This document shows, piece by piece, positions 19,775-30,956 of a stretch of 64,000 nt of DNA. Every line of letters starts with the position of its first letter. The first letter of the stretch is position 1. The stretch is from Petrolisthes cinctipes (lineage: Eukaryota > Arthropoda > Malacostraca > Decapoda > Porcellanidae): positions 1-64,000 of the forward strand of contig JAWQEG010000487.1 in assembly GCA_033782935.1 (NCBI GenBank), given 5' to 3'. A model generated the notes under the pieces. That model had not been told where the DNA came from. It did not search any database and saw nothing but the letters and a program-made list of their open reading frames with translations. Made by a program: the position numbers and the translations under genes.

Positions 19775-20424
19775 CAAGCACGAGGGATTTGATTGATTGA
19801 TTGATATTCGGTGCCGCAACAGCGAGCTCATATAGCACCAGGAAAAAGGTGATAGAGAGGTGTGATAGCAAGCAAGAAGGAAATAGGAAGAAAGGAGGGA
19901 CAATTGAAGAACTGAAAGCTAGTGGCTGGGGCCGAAGGGGCGCCAAAACTCTTAAAGTATTGCCCACATCATTACAGGCAAGCACGAGGGATAAAAGGAA
20001 TACAGGGATAGCTGAAGAAAGAAAACGAAAAAAATTCGGGTCCGAAGGGTCGGCAAACACCTTTATTTGTTGTTTAATATCTAAAGAATAATAATCAGTA
20101 GTCGATCCCACGGCGGTGGTGAACAAAAGACGTAACAGATGTAACAGATATTCTAATTAATATTTGTTTGTTATAAATATTCAACTAATCACCTTCATTT
20201 GTATTACCGTCTTCCCCCTCACCCTCGTCTCAAATAATCACTTTTTTTTCCTATATCCACCTATTTTAATACAGTATGCACTTCTTTAAACTATTGCTGA
20301 TTCGACACCGTTTACAGTGTATGCTTCATTCATTCCTCCTGACACACGTCTCCTCTACCTGATCATTCGTTACCCTCCACATTACCTCTTATATAGCCCC
20401 GCTCACATTTCTCTCCCACTAACA
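19773..20424 (-). repeat. Gypsy-type LTR (copy 1) carrying a small LINE insertion
   Basis: On the minus strand a polypurine tract (GGTGGAGGGAGGGGGGA) just outside is followed by TGTTAGTGGGAG, a TATA-like CTATATAAGAGG and an AATAAA before the 3' end at about 19773. A second copy lies at 51281-52297 next to gypsy integrase. Beyond the LTR, 20425-20535 matches the end of the gypsy internal region (downstream of integrase), and similarity stops at about 20535. Boundaries are inferred from where the two copies stop matching. Confidence 0.6.
19789..19978 (-). mobile_element. LINE 3'UTR insertion (D1) inside the LTR
   Basis: A 190-bp piece of LINE 3'UTR ending in (ATCA)n on the minus strand is flanked on both sides by the 14-bp sequence CAAGCACGAGGGAT (19775-19788 and 19979-19992), a target-site duplication. 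The same insertion with the same duplication is present in the second LTR copy (51296-51494). Confidence 0.75.
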
Positions 20425-21241
20425 TCCCCCCTCCCTCCACCTGCAACTGTTGCCCGATCCGACGAGGCCCAAACCATGCTGCTGATGGATGGAGTGTTGT
20501 CGCTTGATCTGTCCGGAGCTGTACTATATAAAGGAAAGTGTTTAACATGACCCACCAAGTCTGATTTCCAGGCTGCATCCTTTATGTTGTTGAGCTAATT
20601 GCCACCATGACTTCCATTGTAGAAAGATGGTAATGTGAGATGAAGTTTTGCCTTCCTTGAAGTAAATATGCAGATAAGCGGGAGGCAGTTATGGCTCGAG
20701 AGTTGGGTGAGCCAGGGCTGATTCGGTCAGTGAGTGACACACATACTCTCTCTCTCTCTCTCGTTAACACTATCATTACGCATTTATAATATGTTCGTGT
20801 GCATATTTCTTACTCTCACTCTCTCTAGTAAGCACTATTATTACGTATTTAGAATTTGTTCGTGTGCATAATACTTTATTTATAGTTTTTCTACAACGTG
20901 AAATTCAACATGTCAATCTACGTATGCAGTGTTGCTTGGCTTATAACATACAGATAATATATTAGCTTACAGTTGAAATTTACCTTTACTAGAAAAGTCT
21001 TGGGCCATCATTATTTTACCAACCACTTCTACCATAACAAGTACGTGGTCCCCTCTTCTCACTAATGAGTCAAGCTGCGTCGTCATCTCTGAAGCACTGT
21101 AGCTCTTTAATCGACCACCTTCCTCTAGATCATGTACTTCACTGTATATTCCAGTTTCAGCCGTCTATTAATAATAAAAGGATTATGATAATAGTAACAA
21201 GAGTGTATATGAGGCCATAAATGTCCCCCCAAAATATGCAA
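20425..21241. other. No gene; end of gypsy internal region, then unannotated sequence
   Basis: The first 110 bases match the gypsy segment next to the polypurine tract. The remainder contains a short CT run (20742-20762) and no ORF or repeat I can assign. Confidence 0.5.
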
Positions 21242-21678
21242 TTGTAACAACAGGGTAGCGTGTTACTAGCAGGGGTGAACAGACTCGCTTGTACACGGTA
21301 ACAATTTATTGTGGATAGCTTACAAGGTTTGGTAGTACACGTGTTGTTCCTGGACTTAGTTAGCAAGGTAGGCCAGGGTCTTAGATGTAGGTAGGCAACC
21401 ACTTGTAAAGAGAGAGTCTGACCTGCCGTGGCAAGATAGAGTGGAGCAGCTACAGGAGGAAGCGTGGTGTTTAGAGCAGGTAAGAGCGGCAGCTGGAGCA
21501 AGCGAGGTCGGCGGCAGGACAGGGGAGGTGAGTCCAAGTGAGCAGCTAGCTGTGTAGTGACCCAGGGCGTGGCGCTCTGGCCCTTTTATCTCAGTCGGTC
21601 GGCTGTGCGGGCAGGTGTCATGGCGGCCGCCAGTGGCAGGTACGCAGGTACGCAGAGGGAAGCGCAAGGTGCTACACT
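21242..21678 (-). repeat. Possible solo LTR
   Basis: Read on the minus strand this block starts TGTAGCACCTTGCGC, has a TATA-like GATAAAAGGGCC about 80 bases in and an AATAAA about 70 bases before its end CCCTGTTGTTACA, giving TG...CA ends over 437 bp. No clear target duplication flanks it and no second copy is in the window, so the call rests on LTR-like architecture alone. Confidence 0.4.
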
Positions 21679-22628
21679 ATGAATTAGTGTACAGGAAAGG
21701 CCACCAATATATCACAGTCGGTCTCAACACTTTAATGCAAAAAAAAAAAAAAGATCTATACAAATTTAGATCTTTCCCGAAATATAATCACTTGTTGACA
21801 GTCACGTCATTAGCCTTTGGTGACACTTTTATCGAAATCTGCGCAATAGAAACCTGTTTGACCAAGCCAATCACATAAACTTCCTGTTAATAATAATAAT
21901 AATAATAATAATATGATGATGATGATGATGATGATGATAGGAAGCAACATTATCGATATCGTCTGCAATGTACTATACGAATTGTTTGTGATCACACAGT
22001 GCAGTAAAAATTTAACCAGAATTTTCAGAAATTGTAGCAAAATCTCTTTTACTTATACCGCATCCGTAAAGATATCCTCTTCGACACAATTTTATTTTTT
22101 TTAATAAACAATTCAAAAGGAAAATCCCGTTATTCGGGAACTTCAAAATGACCGCTTTCTGCACTAGTGAGTCATGGACAATAATTATATACATCTGAAA
22201 GGGATCACTTTATATTTAAGAGTACCTCATTTTAGGGATTAGTGGGGATGAAAAATCCGATTTTGAGTAGTTTTTGTACATCTAGCGGTATGAAATCCAT
22301 TCACCAATAACCCTAGTCTGCGGAACATTGCCGGTATATTTAGAAGTATTATATCTTGTAATATGTGTGATGGCTTGGCGGGGTTTGCTCCAACACATGA
22401 ACACCACTAGTATACCACCAACTGATTAGACCACGGAAAGACGAGAGAAAGAGAGAGATAGCGATTGAGGAGGAAAAGAATAGCTGAAAATAATCAAAAG
22501 ACTACTAGCATTATGCAACTGCACTTCTGGGGCAATCAATATACTAAAGGCTAACACATGAAAGATAGAATAATTATAAAAATATAAATCAACTTAATCT
22601 AAATATATATTTGATGTTTAGAGGTGTG
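21679..22628. other. No gene; contains a TAA/GAT microsatellite
   Basis: A TAA run (21887-21912) passes directly into a GAT run (21914-21938). The rest is AT-rich, with no ORF or recognisable repeat. Short methionine-rich or isoleucine-rich ORFs here come from the microsatellite. Confidence 0.6.
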
Positions 22629-22662
22629 TTTTTTTGTTCAATTTATTGCGCCGTGGCGTCAA
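22629..22662 (-). repeat. Terminal snippet of a family-E LINE
   Basis: About 34 bases match, on the minus strand, the end of LINE E2 (TTGACGCCACGGCGCAAT followed by an A-rich tail; compare 48299-48342). It abuts the (ATCA)n tail of LINE C3. It could be an extreme 5'-truncated insertion or pre-existing target sequence; the match is short. Confidence 0.4.
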
Positions 22663-22698
22663 TTGATTGATTGATTGATTGATTTTTGATGCAACTAA

Positions 22699-24302
22699 AG
22701 GCGGGGTCACACGAGTCATTTTTTCGTCAATGTTTCACCGTCAATATTATTATTCTGTGTCTGGTCACACGAGCTAGTCGAGATTTGAGAATATTTCGGC
22801 AATTCGGTGTCACGTGAGCATCGGAGGGAGTGGTAGCCTAAAACATTTTGCGGACCAAAGAGGCCTTATTTATTTCATCTGAATAAGTTTTATCATGATT
22901 TCATTATTTCTGTCATGTTATATAACGTACATTGAATCATATTTTCAATGCAGAGGGATAGTACCAGGCCCCTACAAATAATATTCGACGAAATATGATT
23001 AATATCTTTTGGAGGTTAGGTAAATTGCAAGTCTTAGCATTACCCTACATTTCACGGATTTTCTTCTTATACAGGCCTGGTATTATCTTTCTGCATTGAA
23101 AATAAGATTCAATGTACGATATAGAACATCACATAAATATTGCAATAATCATAAAACTTATTAAGATGAAATAAATAAGGCCTCTTTGGTCCGAAAACAT
23201 ATTAGGCTACCACTCCCTCCGACGCTCACCGCCATTTGACAACACAAGTTAAAATAGTTTTTATCAGTATTCATTGTACATTACTGAGATCACACACAGC
23301 ATACTTTATACAACAAAATATACTCTAAATTATATTTTATATCACTCTGGTGTAAGTTAATACTATACGTCGCGATACACCCTGTATACTGGCTCTTAAA
23401 GCAACGTGTCCAAACTTCTTATATCTCAGATGTTTTGATCTATTTTGCCTTAAATAAAATATCTGACACGTTATTATGTTTTTGATATAACAAATATTAT
23501 TATATAATTGCCAAATGACAAGGGAAAACTGGGTATAGTAGGGAAATAAGGCTGGTTGTTCATTATTAGGCTCGGAGGTGCTGTATCGTTCGAATCCATT
23601 CATTTTAGGTCAAGATACACCGTAAATATAAACTAAGCAAAGTTAAAGCATGTAATTTTTTTGTAATTTTGATTTTTTTTTAACAAGATTCAATACAATT
23701 TGCAAATAGCCTCAAGAAGTAACTAAAGGAGTTAAGGATAACGACCAAGTCAGAGCTACAACGGAAGAACGAACACAGTATTGGCGGGAAAACCAACACC
23801 ACCTCGCTCTCCCGTCGGCTAGCCTAGTACCTTCTAACTTTTTACTCTATTTAGGTTAGTTTCTTGATTTGTAGGCTTTTCACCGAGTTGGAACAAAGAG
23901 GTATCAGAGGTCTGGGTTCACAGAACTTTGTTGTTATTTGTCATAACAATAACGACAAGAACAATACAGCAGTAGGATCTGAGGGGGTAAATATGTCGTC
24001 GTCGTTGATGAACTTTATTTGTTTTCCTGCCAAGCGGGACCATCACAGCCATTTTCTGCTGCATCCTTTTGGTCAATTTTTGTCATTTCAACAGCACACA
24101 TGTATTTTAATATAATTTTCTAGGCTTAATAACATTACAGATGGATCATCAGCGGCCATATTTGTTCTCGATATCGTCAACAATTGACGTGCAGGATCGT
24201 GTCGTGAAAATTGACGAAATCTCGTCAATTTTAGCCAAAATTTAACCGAGTTGATACTGACGGTGAAAAATTGACGAAAAAATGACTCGTGCGACCTCGC
24301 CT
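22699..24302. mobile_element. Non-autonomous TIR transposon with TAA target duplication (PIF/Harbinger-like)
   Basis: The ends AGGCGGGGTCACACGAGTC and, inverted, AGGCGAGGTCGCACGAGTC continue as an inverted repeat of about 33 bp with two mismatches, flanked by TAA on each side (22696-22698 and 24303-24305). Removing it restores GCAAC-TAA-GCATC, matching the uninterrupted C2 site (17026-17034). A 3-bp TWA-type duplication suggests a PIF/Harbinger mobiliser. I see no transposase in the 1.6 kb. Confidence 0.8.
22811..23235. repeat. Long imperfect inverted repeat inside the TIR transposon
   Basis: Arms of about 160 bp (22811-22972 and 23072-23235) are inverted copies: GGAGGGAGTGGTAGCC against GGCTACCACTCCCTCC, and AATAAGGCCTCTTTGGTCCG against its complement, with scattered mismatches. 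The central 100 bp are unique. This could be a second, older element or part of the sub-terminal structure of the host transposon. Confidence 0.7.
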
Positions 24303-24509
24303 TAAGCATCTGGCGGTGCAACAGCTCAGGTCATATACCGCCCAACATAAAATTGTCATCTACATAATTAATAAAACATGAACACTCGAAAGGGATCGGC
24401 ATCATGATTAAAAGACACACAAACTAAAAAGCACGTTATTACTAAAAGAACCCGTCAACATAAAAAAAAAAAAAAATCAAACCATCTAAAAACCATATAT
24501 ATCATAAAA

Positions 24510-25202
24510 TCATAATCTGTGGAGAAGGCCAGCCTCCTCCACATAGGAGAGGGTGCTCCCTCCCACACTACAAACCTCCTCCCCAAGCACCTGGGAGAGA
24601 CTGTAAGAACCATCACTCTTCCGGTTCTCGGATAGGAGCCTACGACGCAGGTCCCCAAGGCTGGGACACTCGACAATAAGATGCCGTACTGTCAGAGGGA
24701 CCAGACAATCATTATAGTATGGAGGGTGAGCCCTCTCCATTAAAAAGCCATGAATCAATAACGTGTGGCCAATGCGGAGACGGACAAGAGCCGTCTCCCA
24801 TCGGCGGGACAGGCCGCTGTAGCTCCACAAACCAAGGCGCTGGTGGATGTAGCGGAGCATGTTAGCCACGATGGAGTCCCATCTGTCCTGCCAGCAGGAA
24901 CGAACAGCAGCATCTATGTAGGGTTGAAGGTCCACTGCAGGAACAGGATGACGCCCGGCAGGAGACCGAGAATTGAAGACCACAGCCTTAGCCAGGGCGT
25001 CAGCCCGCTCATTCCCATCGACACCCACATGGGCCGGGACCCAACAAAAAGTGACTTTGCAGCCACGACGACCAAGGAGGAAAAGCCACTCAAGAATGGC
25101 CAACACCAGGGGATAGGAAGAGTTAAAATTGCACAAGGCCTGCAAGGCACTACAGGAATCGCTAAAAATAGTAAACGAAGGCTGAGGGAGAGCAAAATTC
25201 AC
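24510..25202 (-). pseudogene. LINE C3 ORF2: RNase H domain and C-terminal cysteine motif
   Basis: A 230-codon frame covers the second half of RNase H (FSDSCSALQAL, LLGRRGCKVTFCWVPAHVG, VDGNERADALAKA) and the C-terminal block with GHTLLIHGFLM and a C-x2-C...H...C motif (the first Cys is Tyr-Asn-Asp-Cys here, so one cysteine of the pair is lost). The N-terminal half of RNase H lies in another frame at 25203-25466 (VYTDGSKSDAG, FTAELSAI). The domain would remove RNA from the cDNA hybrid in I-type LINEs. Confidence 0.85.
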
Positions 25203-26858
25203 TTAAAGGGAATATAAAATGGCCGACAGCTCAGCAGTAAAAATTGACATGACAGAAGGGAGCCTGCCGCCACGGCAAAAGTCAGGAAAGACAACTCCAA
25301 AGCATACTCCAGCATCAGACTTTGACCCATCAGTGTACACAGGGAGGGACTCCCTGTAGTGTAAGTCAAAGCATGTTCTAAAAATAGGGAACGAGCCACT
25401 GGAGGAGGAAGAGATTCCTTCTTGTCTGTAAAGCAGGTGCAGGGGAAAACTTTTGGAAGAAGCCATGGAGCCACCCTGGGGACCATCACAGGACGAATCT
25501 GGAAGTAATCAATGCCCATCTCCTCTATAGCCTTCCTGACCTGGAAGCCAAAGGGCCATGGTGTGTGAGGATAGAAAAGGTAGCACTGAGACATGATATC
25601 AGATGACACCGCCAAGCAGGGAAGGGAGTCAGGAAGTCGATGTAATCGATGCCAACAACGAACAATCAAGGACTGGCGACGGAAACCAAGAAGTGGTTCA
25701 TTAGCGTCCACCAGGAGACAGGGGATTGGGGATGACCTGAAGGCTCCAGTCGCCAGACGTACTCCAGCATGATGAACAGGGGTCTAAAACTCTGAGACGG
25801 GCATCGGTGGCAGAAGAGTACACCTCACACCCATAGCCGAGTTTTGACCTAATAAGAACATGGTATAGGTGGAGGAGGGTGGCCCGATCAGCTCACCAGG
25901 ATGTATGGCGCAGGACCCTTAACAGGTTAAGAGCCTTGAAGCAAGAGACCTTAAGTGTACATAAGTGGGGAACCCAATTCAAACGTTTGTCAAAAAGGAG
26001 ACCCAAAAAGCTAGTCTCCTTGACACAATGTATCCGATGACAATACATGAATAAGTCCGGATCGGGGTGGACGCCTCGGATGCGGCAGAAGTGCATAGCA
26101 ACTGTCTTGGAAGGAGATAATCGAAACCCATGAAAACCAGTCCAACGTGACACCCTGTCAAGGGCAAGCTGCATGCGCCGCTCCGCCACTGACATATGGG
26201 AAGCAGTAAACCAGACTGCTAGGTCGTCAACATACATCGAGTTGGCTATACCGTCCGGAAGGGATGAGGCAATGGCATTAATTGCTACTGCAAACAATGT
26301 GACACTGAGGACGCTTCCCTGGGAGACGCCCTCCTCCTGTGCAACAGATGCTGAGTGGGTTGTACAAGCCCTTACAGAAAAACTGCGACCACTGAGAAAC
26401 TCCTTATGAAAGCGTGGAAGGAGACCTCACAGGCCATATAAATGGAGTTGCTGCAAGATGCCATATTGCCATGTAGTGTCATACGCTTTCTCTAAATCAG
26501 AGAATACACAGATAAGGTATTGATGTTGTGCAAAGGCCTCACATGCAGCAGCTTCCAACCCGACCAGAGCTTCTGTAGTGGAACGGTGTTTACGAAAGCC
26601 AGACTGGGACGGAGACAGAAAATCACCCTGTTCTAAGAAGTATACCAGTCTGATATTCACCATCTTCTCAAATAGTTTACAGAAACAGGTCAAGGCAATT
26701 GGTCGGTAATTGAGGGCAACACTAGAGTCCTCGGCCGGCTTGAGGAAAGGAAGGATGGTAGCAACCCTCCACCCAGAAGGGAAGACACCCTCCAGCCAGA
26801 TTCTGTTATATAAAGCTAAAAGAAATGAGATCGCTTCCTCACCCAATTGTTGCAACAT
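25199..26858 (-). pseudogene. LINE C3 ORF2: reverse transcriptase remnant
   Basis: Three frames in order on the minus strand: 26427-26858 with IWLEGVFPSGW, YRPIALT, the GFRKHRSTTEAL motif and FSDLEKAYDTTWQ; 25893-26297 with the catalytic YVDD in SMYVDDLAVW, followed by SPSKTVAMHFC; and 25199-25711 with the thumb and the start of RNase H. The joins need frame changes near 26420, 25890 and 25400. The matching parts of C2 carry different breaks, so the two decayed independently. Confidence 0.85.
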
Positions 26859-27220
26859 TGCATATGGAATGTTGTCTGGCCCAGGAGAAGTGTCGCCGCA
26901 GAGAGAGAGAGAGCAGAGTTCAGGTCCCTCAGGGTGAATATATGGTTATAACTTTCATTCTCGTTCCCTGAGAAATCAAGGACAGTGCGCTCCTTGGCTC
27001 TTAACTCATGCCTGACAGCCAGAAATCGAAAGTCACGGCTGGAGACTCTTGCAAAATCCTCCGCCATGGTATTGGCCACTGTTAAACCATACATGATCTT
27101 AATTCCATTGACCTTAAATACAAGTGGAGAACTAGGAGAAAACTTCCCCGCCATCTTACGGACTCTCCTAAACAATTGGGTGAGTGGAGTTTTAGTATTA
27201 ATTGAAGACAGAGATGCACA

Positions 27221-28120
27221 TCATGCTTCTTTCAAAACTCGTCTAGCCCGAACTCTAGTCCGTTGGAAGTCCTCTGAAAGAGTTGGGTCCCCACGATTGC
27301 GACGAAGGCGAGAGAAAGCAGCACGCTTATCCCGCACAGCAATGGTGCAGACTGGTGACCACCAAGGGACAGGACGTTTGGGAAAGTAGCCAGAAGTTTT
27401 TGGGATAGAGTTGAGAGCAGCAGAGTGGAGCATATCAGTGAAATATGTTACAGCCTCATCAGAGCTACCAAAATCTGCTACAGAAGAGACCGAAGAAGTT
27501 GGCTCTCTAAAAAACTGCCAGTCAGCGTTGTCTAATTTCCACCTAGGAAGACGCGACTGTGGTTCATACCTGTTACCTTCTAAAAGTATAGAGGAGTAGT
27601 CACTGCCATATAAATCGGGCAACACACTCCAAGTAAAATCCAACAGAGCACTGGGTGAGCAAAGGGAAATGTCAATGGCGGTAAAACTCCCAGTAGAGCT
27701 ATTAGAATGTGTCACATCTCCCATATTTAAAACCCCTAATCCCTCATTCTCAATAAAAGAGGCCAATAAAACACCCCTGGGGTTGATCGAACTGTCACCC
27801 TACAGAAGATGACAACCATTAAAATCACTTAACAAAACAAAGGGAGAGGAAAGGTCCCGTACAAGATGGTTGAGATCACCCCTCTCAACTGTAACACTGG
27901 GAGGAAGGTATAGCTGTACATAGTGTACGGGCGGTCCATAAAAACCTTAATTTCAACAGCCTGGAGCGGAGTGTCAAGCTCCAGGCTCATGCATGGAATA
28001 TCTCAGCGAACTAGGATGGCAGAACCACCATGGTGACCCTGCCCTTCAAATGAATTGGAATAAAATGCAGAGTATGCTGGAGGACTGGCAGGAATGTAGT
28101 CCCCAAGCATTCTTTCTTGG
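27221..28120 (-). pseudogene. LINE C3 ORF2: endonuclease remnant
   Basis: Pieces of an APE-type endonuclease on the minus strand: the HHGGSAILVR motif near 28010, then stop-containing sequence, then 27221-27766, which starts with the SFTAIDISLCSPSALLDFTW segment (the SAIDLSL-type motif) and runs into the linker with PVPWWSPVCTIAVRDKRAA. Upstream, the ORF1 C-terminus runs in the same frame into LQERMLGDYIP, which suggests that the first endonuclease residues were lost by a deletion joining ORF1 to ORF2 near 28130. Confidence 0.75.
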
Positions 28121-28382
28121 AGAGAAACACATGCAGGAGAAAAAGGTAGAGAACGTGTGGCAGCGTGAACCTTTACCACATGGACACCTTTAGCTAAAGT
28201 CTGAGAATTGTCATCAGTTGAAGGGTCACCAGAATGAATGTCTGATAAAGTTTCCAAGACAGTGAAGCAATTATTTAGTGTAACCTTAGAAATGCTCTCA
28301 CTAGAGCAAAAAGCAGCTGCCTCTTGAGAGGGTTGAGAGGGTGCTGCAACCGATTTAGGGCGAAGGGAGGATGCGTATGTCT

Positions 28383-29579
28383 TCACACCACCATCCTTCT
28401 GTCGCCTAAAGTTGAGTTGCCGTCTGGCACAACCAATGCTAATGAATTGGGTATTAGCCAAGAGGAGGATATCCTGCTCAAGGAGGTACATCTTACAGCA
28501 TTTCTGGCGTAAAAGCAGTAATTCACTGACCGACACTCAGAAGTAAGATGGGAGTCAAGAGCAGTACAATTACCACACCGGGAACGGTTGTTGCAGTTCC
28601 TCCTCTCATGACCAACGTCATAACAACAGAAACACTGTAGGGGACGCTCAACAAAAGGCTTCACCTCAAAAGAGGTGGAGTTAATGTTAATGTGATATGG
28701 GATATGCAAGCCATAGAAAGTGAGGATGATCATATTTTTACTGCCTTTCATCTTTGTTACTCGTTGGACACTGTCTGGGCACTTAGCGAGAATGTCCTCT
28801 TCTGAGAATTCATACAGGTCCTCATTATATATACGCTCCTAGCTATAATTAAATGTTCGATGTGGTTTAATAGATTCAAACATGCTATCAGAAGGACAGG
28901 GGTGATTGCGGAGCATCATGGCCTGTGTAAGATCTTTGGCTCTGATTAAAACGCCCTTACCATATTTCTTTATGTGGCCCATTGGTAATAATCCAATTTC
29001 TTTCTCCAGATACCGGGAAGCATGGATAAGATTACCACGTCCCTCCCTGTAGTAAGCCACATACTAAAAGAGTGTAGGAAAACTACGTTCCTTTGAGACA
29101 TGTTCTACAGTCATGTTCTACATGTCTCAAAGGAACGTCGTTTTCCTACACCCTTTTAGTTTGTAGTCATTTTCACTGTCAACTACATTGGTGGACCGCA
29201 TCATCTGAACTTTACAGTGAGTATCCCCCACAGCCAGAGAATCATTTACCTCAAATGCTGCTTTCGCAGCAGCATTTGTATTGAAAGTAATATAGCACCG
29301 ATTAGACCTACAATCACAGTCATATATGATTTGAATAAGAAGAACTACTCCCAAACACTTAAAAATGGAGTGGATAGTGCCATAGGAAAGGGATGCAAGT
29401 ACATTCGCTAACATTAACATGTCAAATTCGCTACCAGGGTTCGCCGACACAACACCCGACCTGCTAGGTCTACTCTTATTTGCAGCTTTCTGCATAATAC
29501 TACCACGACCATAGAGTGACCTCTTGAGGGCCTGGTCGACCACCGCTCGAGGAAGAGATTGGCGCTTTTCTTTATCCAT
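28383..29579 (-). pseudogene. LINE C3 ORF1: Gag-like nucleic-acid-binding protein with CCHC knuckles
   Basis: It starts at an ATG at 29577-29579 (MDKEKRQSLPRAVV). The first 140 codons contain a stretch like a degenerate RRM (CYITFNTNAAAKAAFE). After a fold-back insertion (29063-29160) the frame resumes at 28839-29060 and 28383-28751, where C-x2-C-x4-H-x4-C zinc knuckles (CFCCYDVGHERRNC) and two further cysteine clusters lie. Three CCHC motifs are typical of ORF1 in the I and Jockey groups, which packages element RNA. Several breaks make it non-functional. Confidence 0.82.
29063..29160. repeat. 41-bp inverted repeat (fold-back) within LINE C3 ORF1
   Basis: Arms 29063-29103 and 29120-29160 are reverse complements with two mismatches, separated by 16 bp containing a partial direct repeat (CATGTTCTACA). 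The fold-back interrupts ORF1. The right arm continues the coding sequence upstream and the left arm appears to be its inverted copy. Confidence 0.85.
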
Positions 29580-29582
29580 ATA

Positions 29583-30040
29583 TCATTGATTTAATGTTGT
29601 TGGCACCAGGAGCCAAGAGTTACTACCTACCGGGCAGATGAGGGGACCGAGCGCTGGTCGCCGTGGGCGGGGTACCTCTTCCCCCACGGGGCCACTCATT
29701 TTAAAAAGCATCCCCAATGGCTCGAAAGTTTGCCCACGACGGTGCTGAGACCCCCTTCCCCAACATCTCCTGGCCCAGACACCCAACCATCCAATATAGG
29801 ACGGCCCCTAAAGGGCAATCCCTCTGGAAGGCAGCACTTTTGGCCTGTACTCGCAGCCTAATGCATGGGAACCATTTAGTCTGGTCTCTCACTGACGACC
29901 TTACTAGCATGGGAAGCCCTCTCTCCCCAAAATTGGGGCAGAGCAGGGGCCGGAGCCCCCTCTAGTCTAGCTCGCCAGGTCTCAGAGACACGCAAGCCCC
30001 CCCACCACATCAAGGCGGTTCCCGTTTGATGGAGGGGGGG
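29583..30040 (-). other. Probable 5'UTR of LINE C3
   Basis: GC-rich, non-coding sequence upstream of ORF1 on the minus strand, ending in a G run (about 30035-30043) where LINE E1 begins. Runs of Cs and Gs and the absence of similarity to E fit an I-type LINE promoter region. The exact 5' end is set by the junction with E1. Confidence 0.5.
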
Positions 30041-30088
30041 GGGGCATGGCGTCAATAAAAAGACAGACAACAAAACATAAGAGTAGGC

Positions 30089-30090
<2 letters not shown>

Positions 30091-30125
<35 letters not shown>
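30091..30125. repeat. (CA)n microsatellite
   Basis: About 17 CA units within the 3'UTR of LINE E1. Confidence 0.95.
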
Positions 30126-30126
<1 letters not shown>

Positions 30127-30920
30127 AGAAAAACATAACAGAATGAAACACGAGAACATAACAGAATGAAACACGAGAATTCAGAAAAAATATTTACATT
30201 ATGATCCACCAAAACGAGGGTGACGTACCAGAGTTCCTCTAAAACCTGGTGGTTCAGCAGGTGTCGACAAACCACATCAAGCGGCAGGCCCTGGGGCAGC
30301 AAGTGTTGGACAGTGGGGCAGGCCAGGCAATAGTGTTCTATAGTGTTAGCACGAGGTGTTCGACACATGCGACACTCAGTGAAGGGAGGCTCACCCTGCA
30401 TCCCAGCAACCTGCCACGGTGGCTGGTAGCCAAGCCTCAAACGAGCAAAGACTACATTGTGCCTCCGAACCATGAGGCCCCGATGGCGGTATGAATATTT
30501 GTGATGGCAGACAGACTCATAGTGGGTGATTGAGTTGCTGAAGTTACGATGACACAGGATGGCCAAAAACGACAAAATCTGCTGAACAACAGTAGAGTGT
30601 GTAGGCTAAACACTGGAGAGGGAATGAAGGGCAGGTTTAGAGTCAACGTTGACAAACAACAATAGCAGCTTCCAGGATAGCATATAGTTCACACAATGTT
30701 GAGCTAGAGTGGTTACAGTGACGACGGCCAACCCAGCCCCCCGGAGGTGACTCCAAGTCAGGTGAGAAAACATCACAACCTGCTGCACCATCCGTTTGAA
30801 TGAGCTATAAGTGTAGAGGCAGTTTGGATCTGTGATGGAGGACGTCACTGTCTCTACAAGTTCCAGAGCCAACTACCGCTGTAGAGAAGGCAGTGTTGGT
30901 AGCATCCACGGAGGGGGCCC
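30120..30920 (-). pseudogene. LINE E1 ORF2: RNase H and C-terminal domain, frameshifted
   Basis: Frames at 30606-30872 (AQHCVNYM...VDSKPALHSL, RNase H with its second Asp) and 29982-30575 (RLRLGYQPPWQVAG, then C-x2-C...H-x4-C in CRMCRTPRANTIEHYCLAC) correspond to the continuous frame in E2. The reading frame breaks between them near 30600, and the end of the second runs into the CA repeat. Confidence 0.8.
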
Positions 30921-30956
30921 TGGGGGACATCTGCAACCATTATATCTATATTAAGA

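Larger units (their letters stand above)
22663..30040 (-). mobile_element. LINE C3, near full-length I-type LINE with an inserted TIR element
   Basis: Minus-strand order: GC-rich 5'UTR (about 29583-30040), ORF1 with CCHC knuckles (28383-29579), endonuclease, RT, RNase H, 3'UTR, 3' hairpin and (ATCA)n tail (22663-22690). A 1604-bp DNA transposon (22699-24302) sits in the loop of the 3' hairpin and a fold-back sits in ORF1. Frame breaks are frequent. It is the longest family-C copy here and gives the domain order for the truncated ones. Confidence 0.88.

Noticed and set aside
21810..22104. Poly-Ile and poly-Met ORFs on the two strands
   Set aside because: They are translation of the TAA/GAT microsatellite.
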